Source: Ophiostoma sp. CBS 140.51 (Eukaryota; Ascomycota; Sordariomycetes; Ophiostomatales; Ophiostomataceae). From it: a DNA stretch of 48,644 bases. Position numbers and translations under genes: made by a program. The notes below the pieces were generated by a model. The model was given only the letters and a program-made list of their open reading frames with translations, was not told the DNA's origin and ran no database searches. Location of the stretch: NCBI GenBank assembly GCA_029298735.1, contig JANSLP010000255.1:1-48644 (forward strand), given 5' to 3'. Of the stretch, positions 33,880 to 42,741 are shown piece by piece; the stretch's first letter is position 1, and each line of letters begins with the position of its first letter.

Positions 33880-35640
33880 TTCAATGGGACAACGAGCAGG
33901 GAACGGGATGCTTCGAGATGTATCACTGATTGACGGAGAGTTGAAAATATTGGGTTCGAATTTGGCGAAGTTGGAACAAGACAAGAAAGAAAGCGGGGTC
34001 ATCTGGGATTCGTCTATTTAGTTAAATCTAAGGTTTCTAAAGTTCGACGCTCCCTATCAACAATACAGTCCCACCGCTTTCGCAATTGTCAGGCGAATTC
34101 AGTGCCAATAATTTTCGCTCCACTGTATTTTCCCCTGAAGCTTAGCTACTTTGTCACCTGAAGCAAAGTCTCTCCAGCGGCACATTTAGTGAACTCACCA
34201 CTAAAGGACGGTGAGAAAGACACTGTATAGATACAGTGCTCAAAACATTTTGCGCACGACAAGGCTAGTCTATATGTAGAGTAGCTCAGAAAAGGCGGTG
34301 GGACAGGACTTCTTGGAAGCGACCTCCGGTGGAGGTTTTTCTTACTAAGCCGGGGGAGGCTGCCGTAGTGCAGGCTGGTCCCTTTCCAGTGGTCATCACC
34401 CTTTTTCCCTTCTCAAGTTTCCACGTGGTAGGACTTATGTCATAGCGCAAGGGCCTACACGCCCTAGTAATTATCTCCGCCTACAGTCCCTATTGTACTA
34501 GACCTTGGGCCAAGGAGCTGAATGCAGCCGGTACAACGATGCTAGACATCAATCCCAAGTTGAACCACATATTGAAAAAGACATGCGGGAAGTAGCGTGA
34601 TTGTGTTTGAAAACGAGGGGCTATATATAGGTAAGTCCGCCCCTGACTCATCATCATCGTTCCCGGTCTGCTCTGGGCTGTGTCGGCTACCGTAAGAGGC
34701 CCTTTGCTAACGCACGCTGCCATACCAGGCCGTGTCTCGAAGATCACTGTAGGTGTGGACAAAGTTGCCATATGAATTGTAGTCCCAGCGCGTCCGGGAC
34801 GTATGGTCGCGCCGAGAGGATAGCGGAGACAGTGCCGTGGACCTAGTGCTTCGCGTATGACGTCCGCTTGACGCGACGGCATGTCCCCTTTACTGAACGG
34901 TGTGTTGGCTAAAGATGAAGTGCTCGTAAGATGTGTTAGGCGAGCATCTCCCTGATGACGACAATTAAAGACTGGTAGGAGATCCCATGGAACTCGCACC
35001 AATCTACCTCGCCTATGGTGTTGGTTTTTGGTTCTCCTAGATTGAAAAAATCGAGTCTAGTAGCTCTCAAGGGACGATAATCGCGTTAATGTCGATAGAT
35101 ACAATGGACGATGCTCTGTTTCGTGACTCGACTATTGTGACAAAGTCAAGTTCGATAGGGCTGGAAGCCGACATGCAAAAACAAATTAAAAAGTCAGAAG
35201 AAGAGAGAATTAGAAACCGGGGCGGACTGCCGGGTGCCGCTTTGATGCGCCTCTCCCCCCTCTTTTCCCGTCAACCAACAGACAGTCGCCCGGTTTATTA
35301 TATTATAGAGCCGCGCGCATACGTGCTCCCTCTATCAGCGATATTAATGCAGTGGTTGCCTATCGTATACTGCACGTGAACTCTATTGCTTAAACGACCA
35401 ACATAAAAAGAAAACACGTAGGGATAAGATGGACGATGAATTCTTTGGTTCTTTTTCTAGAAAAAAAATCACAGAGTCAAGTGCATATGTGTAAAATATG
35501 TCTTCTTGTCGTTTTGAAATTTGAATTGGATTTCTAAAAATATCAGCCACAGCACTTTTTCTATGAGCCCCTCTAGATCAAACCGCTATCAATTTTAAGT
35601 TGCTTTTAATTGACCTCATTTTTTTAAACTCCCTTTTATC
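33880..35640. other. long intergenic region
   Basis: About 1.76 kb. A GC-rich segment at about 34300..34400 includes a perfect hairpin ACCTCC-GGT-GGAGGT followed by T5, terminator-like or structural RNA-like. No known RNA family is recognised. A minus-strand frame at 34490..35002 starts at GTG and shows no family features. Confidence 0.35.
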
Positions 35641-35966
35641 AGAATGTCTTTGCCTGCTTCCTCGCGCAACAGAGATCTGCTACGGCGAGAGCACGGCCCT
35701 GCTGTGCTACGAAAAGCCCAACGGCACGCCGCAAAACGTAGACGTTGCCGATGTCAAGTACATTAGTGCCTATCTCCGTCATTACGGACGCCAGAACCCC
35801 AACAAGCTGGCGTTCTACACCATACTAGCGCCGGACACGCTCGACTTTCGAGTGTGGGCTGTACACGCGTGGCTCCGCGCAGGCCCTGGCTAAGCACATT
35901 GGCAAGAAGACCAACACCTCGGTCTTGTTTGAGGACATTGCCAACACCATCGACGGCGGTGACCGT
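35641..35966 (+). pseudogene. fragment of a small secreted-type protein gene
   Basis: Coding-like sequence LPRATEICYGESTALLCYEKPNGTPQNVDVADVKYI runs to about 35845, then needs a one-base frame change to go on as LYTRGSAQALAKHIGKKTNTSVLFEDIANTIDGG up to about 35965. No ATG or signal peptide precedes it; a CAG acceptor-like site lies just upstream of it, so a first exon is lost or unrecognised. It looks like a Cys-containing secreted fungal protein of unknown function, but I cannot name the family. It stops abruptly where antisense SDR sequence begins. Confidence 0.6.
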
Positions 35967-36277
35967 GCATGGCACCGGCCTCGTCGACAATCCGGTCGAT
36001 GGCGGCAGTAATGCCGGCTTGTTTTGTGACGTCGGCCACCACAGAGAATAAACGATCGGGATACTTGTTGGAAACGACGACGAACTCATCGTCGGCATCC
36101 GTGCCTGGCGACCAGACATCGATGGAGTACACTTTGGCAGCGCCGTTGTCAAGGGCACACTCGGCAATACCGAGACCGAGGCCACGGTTAGCACCAGTGA
36201 CGGCAATAATCTTGCCGGGCAGGGAGACTTCGGTCTCGACCTACTTCTGAGGAGGTAGTTGCTGTTGATGCAGACAT
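35967..36277 (-). pseudogene. short-chain dehydrogenase, N-terminal fragment
   Basis: From ATG 36277 (MSASTATTSS) a frame change near 36240 leads to LPGKIIAVTGANRGLGLGIAECA, the NAD(P)-binding TGxxxGxG motif of SDRs, then VYSIDVWSPG, FSVVADVTKQ and IVDEAGAMHG. The gene breaks off before the expected NAG and YxxxK motifs, at the join with the plus-strand secreted-protein fragment. It is a truncated relic, once related to sorbose/mannitol-type reductases. Confidence 0.75.
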
Positions 36278-37160
36278 TTTGATATTGGTGTTGTTTTGTA
36301 GCTGAGGCTTGCACCATTAAAGGCTTCCTAGCGAGGCCAAGCAAGACGCGGCATGACGCCGTTTATATCGTTTGCAACGCAAACGGGTATTGTCGTAGTC
36401 AAAGTCATTGACACCATCACTCGAATTCAAACAAAGCAACTGAATGTCCCTTTACACACCATCACGTATCTCGCGTCGCGACATCGACATCATCTTACAT
36501 CAATGGCATCAACATGACTTTCTTCGATATGTCCCCTCGTCGCGACCCGTAACGAATCATAGCACACGATTCTGCCTCTACGTTATTCTAGTATGGGTGT
36601 GGGGCCAGCCGTCTTACCGCCTGGAGGGAGGACGGAGTACCTCAGTACTACACCGGAGAAACGCTATAGAGCCCACTCACACTCGCTGTTGCCCTCGTGC
36701 CGAGATAGCGTACAGGCGGCTTAACGGCTGAGCGGGGAATGGCCACAGGAGAAGTCGCAGACAAAAAGGTCATGTTCCTAGCTAAATGTTAGCAGTCACT
36801 GTTTTGGAAAAAGATCGACCGCAGTTGCGCCGCAGGACAGGGGAAGCTCCGAAGAGACGAGGGAAGAGGGAAAAGACGAGACGAAGAGACGAGGGGTGTA
36901 CTGTACGTCGGTCTTTCAGGGTCCGATTGGTTTGTTCGTGTCGTGTCAAGTCGTGTCATGGGGTTGTTGATCTGAAGCTACCATTTTGGTCTTTTTGCCT
37001 GTTCATCTGACCACGATAATTTTTGTTAAAGTCAATTGTATCGCATATTGATAGCCGACCACGATCCTCGGGAACAATCAGACAACCGATCTGACCAATT
37101 CAACTCTCTCTCGACATTTCCTCTTCTCCCACCACCACTACAACACCACATTTCCACACA
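36278..37160. other. intergenic region, promoter of the rhamnose-dehydrogenase-like gene
   Basis: About 880 bases. It contains imperfect AGAGACGAG repeats at about 36851..36894 and CGTGTC repeats near 36937..36958. CCG/CGG half-sites occur around 36608..36650 (CCGTCTTACCGCC, GGACGG). No gene is seen. Confidence 0.4.
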
Positions 37161-37985
37161 ATGTCTCCTCCGTGGCGCATCCTCGCCGGCAAGACGGCTG
37201 CCATCACGGGCGGCACAACGGGCATTGGCCGTGCCATCACCCTCGAATACCTCCGGCAGGGCTGCAACGTCGCCGTGAACCACCTGGGCTTGGACAGAGA
37301 CGAAGTCCACCGCAAGAGCCTGATTGAGGCCGCCCAGGCACTACAGAACGACAGCAAGGCACTGGCCGGTGCACCACCCGCTGGCCGTCTCATCGAGCTC
37401 GCCGGCGACGTTACCGACCCGACGACAAGCAAGGACCTGGTTGCAGCGGCCGTCAAGGAGTGGGGCTCTCTGGATGTCTTTGTTGCCAACGCCGGCATCT
37501 TCAAGGCTTCGCCTTTCCTCGAGATTGACAAGGAGCTGTTTGACAACTCCATGAAGGTCAATGTCAACGGTGCCTTTTACGCTTTCCAGGCGGCGGCACG
37601 GCAAATGGTGGACCAAGGCAAGGGCGGCTCCATTATTGGCGTATCCTCCATCAGTGCACTGGTCGGCGGCGGTCTGCAAGTGCACTACACACCCACCAAG
37701 GCGGCGGTGCTGTCGATGACACAGTCCATGGCCATTGCTCTGGCCAAGCACAAGATCCGGTGCAATGCTTTGTTGCCTGGCACGATCCACACACAGCTGG
37801 CCGAGGACGACATGCAGAACAAGGAGAAGAAGGCGTACCTGGAGCACCGGATCCCGCTGGGCCGTGTTGGCAAGCCGGAGGATATGGCTGGACCGGCAGT
37901 GTTCTTGGCCTCGGAGGACATGAGCAGCTACGTGACGGGCTCGTCGCTGTTGGCAGATGGTGGCATGTTTGTGCACCTGCAGTAA
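37161..37985 (+). CDS. L-rhamnose-1-dehydrogenase-like SDR, 274 aa
   Basis: Intronless. Cofactor motif TGGTTGIG at 16-23, VANAG near 108-112, catalytic Ser163, Tyr176 and Lys180 (SSISALVGGGLQVHYTPTK). The segments GGSIIGVSSISALVGG, HYTPTKA, RCNALLPGTI, RIPLGRVGKPED and the GG-FV-LQ C-terminus agree closely, as I remember it, with yeast L-rhamnose-1-dehydrogenase (RHA1/LRA1). Length also matches. The reaction would be L-rhamnose (or a similar deoxyhexose) + NAD(P)+ to the 1,4-lactone, the first step of the non-phosphorylating pathway. A lactonase, an aldolase and a Zn2Cys6 regulator lie within 8 kb, which supports that role. Other aldoses with the same stereochemistry, such as L-lyxose, L-mannose or possibly L-fucose, are alternatives. 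Confidence 0.82.
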   Translation: MSPPWRILAGKTAAITGGTTGIGRAITLEYLRQGCNVAVNHLGLDRDEVHRKSLIEAAQALQNDSKALAGAPPAGRLIELAGDVTDPTTSKDLVAAAVKEWGSLDVFVANAGIFKASPFLEIDKELFDNSMKVNVNGAFYAFQAAARQMVDQGKGGSIIGVSSISALVGGGLQVHYTPTKAAVLSMTQSMAIALAKHKIRCNALLPGTIHTQLAEDDMQNKEKKAYLEHRIPLGRVGKPEDMAGPAVFLASEDMSSYVTGSSLLADGGMFVHLQ

Positions 37986-38203
37986 TGCGTAGCAGGTAGA
38001 TAAAATCAAAAGGCAGAATGAATAAAATTTAATGACATGACATATACATCGAATACAAACGCGTTATCACTACATTACTCAAGATGAGACCAATATTTTG
38101 TAGATAATGTTATTTGATAGCCACTTTTGATTATTAAATAAGATACAAGAAAGAAAGTCTATCTGCTTCGCACCCCGTGTTCATTCATCTGACTGCTACG
38201 CTC

Positions 38204-39277
38204 TTAGTGAGTGAAGCCCTCCTTGGTGCCCTCAATACCCTCGAGGTCCGAGTAAAGACGGTACTGGTAGTCGGCACTGGGGTCGTTGAAGCGTGCCTTT
38301 TGGTCCATCACCGAGATGCGCTCGATATCAGCAGCCTCCAGCTCAAAATCCGCCTCCAGGTTCTGCTCAATCTGCCAGTCCACCACGCTCTTGGGAATCA
38401 CAGACCGGCCATTGTTGATGCCCCAGGCTAGCGCAATCTGGACGGGCGTCTTGTTGTACTTCTTGCCAATCTCTAGCAGCAGGGGGCTCTCCGTAATGGG
38501 CGGCGTCGTGTGGGCAATGTCCTTGCTCCAGCCCGTCTGACGGTAGAACGGGTTCATGTTGCCCAGCGGGCTGAACTGGATGACGTGAATTTTCTTCTCC
38601 TTCAACCAGCCGTTGAAGGCGTGCTGTTGCAGGTACGGGTGCACCTCCATCTGGTGCACGGCGGGCGGCACGCTGCACTCGTCGAGCAGCTTCTGGATCT
38701 CGCCCTGGCTAAAGTTGGACACGCCCAGCGCCTTGACTTTGCCCGACTCCAAGAGCTTCTCCATAGCCTTCCACGTATCCACAAAAGTTGTCTTGCCGAG
38801 CAGCATCTTGCCCGAGGCATCACGGGGGAAACGCTCCTCACCGCGCTGGAACACCACCGGGTAGTGCATCAACAGCAGGTCGACGTACGGCGTGTCGAGT
38901 GCCTCGAGGGACGCATCAAGAGCAGCCGGCACGTCATCCGGGTGGAAAGTGTTGCACCACAGCTTGGTGGCCAAAAAGACCTCTTCGCGGGGCACGCCGC
39001 TCTTTTTAAGGCCGCGACCGACTTCCTTCTCGACATTGTAGACCTGGGCCGTGTCGATAAGACGGAAGCCCGCCTTCAGGCACTGCGAGACAGCATCTTC
39101 CTGGGCATCGGCGTCTTGGAAGGTGCCAAAACCGAGGGCAGGGATGCGTCCGCCCGTATTGAGAGGGAACTGTGTGGCCCGGGTGGTGATGGTGCGGGCG
39201 ATCTGAGAAGAGAAGGAGGTCCGGGGCACGGCCAGGGTTGCACCGCGGGTAACGGCGCGGACGGCGCTGCGGAGCAT
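38204..39277 (-). CDS. aldo-keto reductase with mitochondrial-type leader, 357 aa
   Basis: Single frame from ATG 39277. Residues 1-33 are Arg/Ser/Thr/Ala-rich with no acid (MLRSAVRAVTRGATLAVPRT...), a plausible mitochondrial presequence. The AKR fold begins at about 37 (FPLNTGGRIPALGFGTFQ). The tetrad is complete: Asp75, Tyr80 (DTAQVYNVE), Lys105 (ATKLW), His138 (LLMHYP). GVSNFSQGEIQ, HQMEVHPYLQQ and SVIPKSVVDWQIEQN complete the family. The core resembles fungal glycerol/L-glyceraldehyde/D-galacturonate-type NADPH reductases. It converges on the rhamnose-dehydrogenase-like gene (218 bases between stops). In a sugar-acid pathway it could reduce the aldehyde released by an aldolase, for example L-lactaldehyde or L-glyceraldehyde (inference). 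Confidence 0.88.
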   Translation of the reverse strand: MLRSAVRAVTRGATLAVPRTSFSSQIARTITTRATQFPLNTGGRIPALGFGTFQDADAQEDAVSQCLKAGFRLIDTAQVYNVEKEVGRGLKKSGVPREEVFLATKLWCNTFHPDDVPAALDASLEALDTPYVDLLLMHYPVVFQRGEERFPRDASGKMLLGKTTFVDTWKAMEKLLESGKVKALGVSNFSQGEIQKLLDECSVPPAVHQMEVHPYLQQHAFNGWLKEKKIHVIQFSPLGNMNPFYRQTGWSKDIAHTTPPITESPLLLEIGKKYNKTPVQIALAWGINNGRSVIPKSVVDWQIEQNLEADFELEAADIERISVMDQKARFNDPSADYQYRLYSDLEGIEGTKEGFTH

Positions 39278-40240
39278 TGTGAAAGTGGTTGCGGGGTTTG
39301 GTGTTTGGTGTGGTCTGTGCTGAAGTTTATTTATTCGACTTAAAAGTGTTTTTGTTGACTTGACGTTTCTTCTGGTTGTCTCTTGCAAGTTTCTTGTTAT
39401 CTCTTCTTGTATTTCTATAGTTGTTGGTCGTTCCCTCTGATCAATTATACCACAATCGTGAGTACGGTCAAGGCGAATGCAATAAACTCGGATTGTTGTT
39501 TCTGTCCGGTATCGTGACGATTGTGAGTCGAGACGGTGGTCGTTGTATGTGTTGGAGTTGACTGACCTATCTTTCCTGTCTTCTCAGTCCTGTTAGTGTT
39601 GGCTCTTTTCCAGCTTTCTCTTTTCTTTAATTTTCTCCTCAGTCTTATCGGTCTAGACCTGTCCAAAATCTCTTGGATGCACAGCCTCTGTCGCATCGTG
39701 ACCTGTTGGAAGCCCCGTCCTCGCATGTGCCCCAATGTACAGCTGTTTTCCTGACTTCCCCTCACTTGACAACAGCTCGACGCGAACTCCTCGATTCGAG
39801 GGTTTAGCTTGTTGTCGATCTCACTCCTCCTCTCTCCACGGCCACCAAAATATTCCAATCACCCGACCGTCTCAAAATACAGGGATGTCATCCATCAAAA
39901 AACCGCCCAGAATCCACCAAAACACGCCATATTAGCTCCCCCCCCCCTCTCGACCCCATGGAGCCATACAACGGCAACGCGGGCATGCGGGGAGGCCAAC
40001 CCCATATGTAAAAAACCTACCCAAGACAGTTACGGGTCAATAAAAGACCGAAATACTAAAAGAACGCCTTTAAAAACTCCTCCGGAAACGGACGCAACTT
40101 CTCCAAAAAAAAATGTGCATTGGACACATGCACACTGTACATCGGCTCGGGTGTTGTTCAGAGTCTACATCATACTCGACTCGGCAAATTCGCCGATGTT
40201 GTAGTGTTATAGGAATTATTTGTATTATTTTGTAGGATCG
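39278..40240. other. intergenic region with a poly-C tract
   Basis: Nearly 1 kb, pyrimidine-rich on the plus strand. The tract of ten or more C at about 39936..39949 is the only clear feature. Promoter of the AKR gene at the left end; no gene seen. Confidence 0.45.
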
Positions 40241-41327
40241 TTAGATACGCAGGAGAGCACCCTTGACCTCGGGACCGAGTTCAGCTCTCCACAGTCTTGT
40301 CTCATTCAGTATGAACAACTCCCCATTTCGTCCAAAACAGAAATTGGCTGCACCACCGTCTACCAGAATCTTGCCAAGTAAAACACCACCGGCCGACCAG
40401 ACGTGCACGCCGTCACCGCAGCCGCTGTAGACGTTGCCCTCCAAGTCGCACTTGATGCCATCGGGGATGCCTGTGTCGGCCATGGCAAAGAGTCGTCGGT
40501 TGCATAGGAAAGGCGAGCCGGAGTAGTATGTAACGTCAAAGGCGTAGCTGCAGTGCGTAGCTGTTAGTAAAGCTGTTACTTTCTCTTAAATTCCTTCACG
40601 TTGCAGAGACTTACATCGACGACACACGACTGTCGTCAGTTGATCCATCGCCGTAGATCCAGTCCGTGTCCGTCACGTACATGACGGTCTCATCCGGCGA
40701 GAAGCACAGTCCATTGGGATGCCCGAAACCGTCGGCCACGGCCCGTATCGTTCCTGTGCCCGGCTCGTACCGGTACACTTGGCTCGGCAGCCGTGGTCGG
40801 GGACGGTATCCCTGCTCGTACCCATAACTCGGGTCTGTGAACCAGATACTGCCGTCCTTGCTGTGCACAACCACATCGTTGACCGAGTTGAACGGCCGGC
40901 CGCGGAAATCCGTGACCACAGCGGCCGTGTTGTACGGTGCCTTAGCGTCCATGGCAAACAGACCGCTCGGCTGTGTCATGGAGCCCTGAGCACAGAACAA
41001 AATCTTGCTGTCATCCTGATAGTTGACGCCGCCGTTGCCCATCTGAATGACATCGCACTCTATTTCTTCCCGCGTCACTTGTTGAATTGCATCACCCAGG
41101 CTGACCTTGTTGATTTGCACCTTCTTGACGCCCGTCTTCTTGTCGACAAACTGGTTGCTCGTGATGAAGAGCTCGTTTGTGGCAGCAATGAAAACGCCGG
41201 CTTCGTGTGCAAACGGATATTCTGTGACTTCCAACAGAACTTCGAGCTTGGGTTCTAGGCCCGTGATTGCCGCAAACTTGGCGTCATGCGCCTGGAAGGC
41301 CGTGGCTGGTGATGTGTTGGTTGACAT
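40241..41327 (-). CDS. SMP-30/gluconolactonase-family lactonase, 339 aa
   Basis: Exons 40615..41327 and 40241..40547 (GTAAGT...CAG). The start is ATG 41327 (MSTNTSPATAF), in good context; an in-frame ATG upstream lies in the divergent promoter. Beta-propeller landmarks: PFAHEAGVF with the metal ligand Glu42; RGRPFNSVNDVVVHSKDGSIWFTDPSYG (Asn and Asp ligands); GHPNGLCFSPDE-VMYVTDT; MADTGIPDGIKCDLEGNVY; ending NGELFILNETRLWRAEL. This family opens sugar lactones with a divalent metal. Next to a rhamnose-dehydrogenase-like SDR it would hydrolyse the aldonolactone that enzyme makes. It shares a 424-base promoter with the aldolase. The characterised fungal L-rhamnono-lactonases may belong to another family, so this would be a non-orthologous replacement; that needs a search. 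Confidence 0.85.
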
Positions 41328-41751
41328 GGTGATGTAGCTTGTCGTGTGAGCTGTAAGCAGATTTGCCGTCATTTTCCTATGCTCAAAGTAAACAATCAAC
41401 TTTGCTACATTTGATATTCAATGTCAACAATGGCGATGCTGGACCTGACGATCGGGGTAGCTTGCCCCCGAGACGAGATGTGGATCGCGAACCAAACGGA
41501 AGCTCCATCGCGGTGTCCACACACAGCTTCGACGGGAAATCGGCCAATGGCATTACCGCAGACACAAAAAGACGAGTGACGTATGGCCTATCACAGAGGT
41601 GTTGTTGTAAAGTCGGAGACAGAGAGGTATCTTAATCTCAAGGTGCTTTAAATAAATATTCTTCATCGTTCAAACAAACAGTCAAACGACATATCTCCAA
41701 CGACCTCAACAAACACCCCCTCCTACACATCAACACTCCACCTACTTCACA
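41328..41751. promoter_or_regulatory. divergent lactonase/aldolase promoter with CGG palindrome
   Basis: 424 bases between two start codons. An inverted repeat CGGGG (41453..41457) and CCCCG (41466..41470), i.e. CGG-N12-CCG, fits a Zn2Cys6 dimer site and lies near the middle. A second set of CGG half-sites occurs at about 41496 and 41510. The Zn2Cys6 gene next to the aldolase is the obvious candidate regulator (inference). Confidence 0.5.
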
Positions 41752-42615
41752 ATGGCCGACTGGAAAGAAAGCAACACCACCCGTCAGATCCTGGCCGCCG
41801 CCGAGCAGGGCCAGTACGGCGTCATTGCTGCCATCGCGTACAACCTGGAGCAGATCCTGGGTCTCGTGCGCGCCGCAGAAAAGGCCAAGTCGCCCTTGAT
41901 TTTGCAGTTCTTCCCCTGGGCCATTACCTTTAGCGATGGTCTGCTGATCCGCACGGGCGCCGACGCCGCCCGCCGTGCCACGGTCCCCGTTGCTATCCAC
42001 CTCGACCACGCCCAGGACGAAGCGCTGATCCGCCACGCCGCCGACACTCTCCCTTTTGACAGCATCATGGTCGACATGTCCCACCACGAAAAGGAGGAGA
42101 ACCTCAAGAAAACAAAAGAGCTGGTGGCGTACTGCCACGCCCGTCACATCTACACGGAAGCTGAGCCAGGTCGGATAGAGGGCGGCGAGGACGGTGTGCA
42201 GGACACGGCCGGTCTGTTGGCGAGCATGACCACCCCGGACGAGATTGAGGACTTTTTGGCCACGGGCGTCGACGCGCTGGCACCGGCTTTTGGTAACGTT
42301 CACGGCGAGTATGGTCCTCAAGGTCCGCAGCTGGACTACGAGACACTCGCCAAGATCCGGGAACAGATTGGCGGCCGGGTCCGTATGGTGCTGCACGGCA
42401 CCAACGGCTTCCCTCCAGACGTGATGAAGAAGTGCATTGCGGCGGGCATGACCAAGATCAATGTGAACCGGCTGTCGCTGGACGACTACTACACACACTT
42501 GAAGAAGCGCGTAGGCACGGCGCCGCACACGACGATTATCGAGGAGGGTGTGGACGCGGTGGTGGCTCAGACGGTGGGCTGGATGGAGATTTGCGGTTCA
42601 GCAGGAAAGGCATAG
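41752..42615 (+). CDS. class II (metal) aldolase of the fructose-bisphosphate aldolase family, 287 aa
   Basis: Intronless. Zinc ligands His86 (HLDHAQD, with catalytic Asp85), His184 (GNVHGEYG) and His215 (LHGTNGFP) are present, as is the EAEPGRIEGGED loop (about 136-146). Length fits KbaY/GatY-type aldolases. Odd points: the phosphate-binding HGG(S/T)G motif is HGTNG, and the NV(D/N)T(D/E) motif at about 238-243 is NVNRLS. Loss of both suggests the substrate has no terminal phosphate. In this setting it could cleave a keto-deoxy sugar acid or free ketose to two three-carbon units (inference). It shares a promoter with the lactonase and converges on the Zn2Cys6 regulator gene, 126 bases between stops. 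Confidence 0.85.
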   Translation: MADWKESNTTRQILAAAEQGQYGVIAAIAYNLEQILGLVRAAEKAKSPLILQFFPWAITFSDGLLIRTGADAARRATVPVAIHLDHAQDEALIRHAADTLPFDSIMVDMSHHEKEENLKKTKELVAYCHARHIYTEAEPGRIEGGEDGVQDTAGLLASMTTPDEIEDFLATGVDALAPAFGNVHGEYGPQGPQLDYETLAKIREQIGGRVRMVLHGTNGFPPDVMKKCIAAGMTKINVNRLSLDDYYTHLKKRVGTAPHTTIIEEGVDAVVAQTVGWMEICGSAGKA

Positions 42616-42741
42616 ACACGCACCATGAGTAGCAGGCAGATGGTCACGACGCGAAACTGGACATAAAATACGGAGTGCATTCATAGATTTCATTGATTAA
42701 TTACTTTTGCTCATTACTCCTCATCATATATGCTCCACAGA

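Noticed and set aside
34490..35002. 170-codon minus-strand frame
   Set aside because: No ATG at its start, no recognisable fold or motif and no supporting splice structure.
36851..36894. AGAGACGAG near-repeats as a microsatellite or mobile element end
   Set aside because: Imperfect purine-rich low-complexity DNA; no terminal repeats or transposase nearby.
41638..42528. 296-codon minus-strand frame over the aldolase
   Set aside because: Antisense shadow of the aldolase, which has all zinc ligands.
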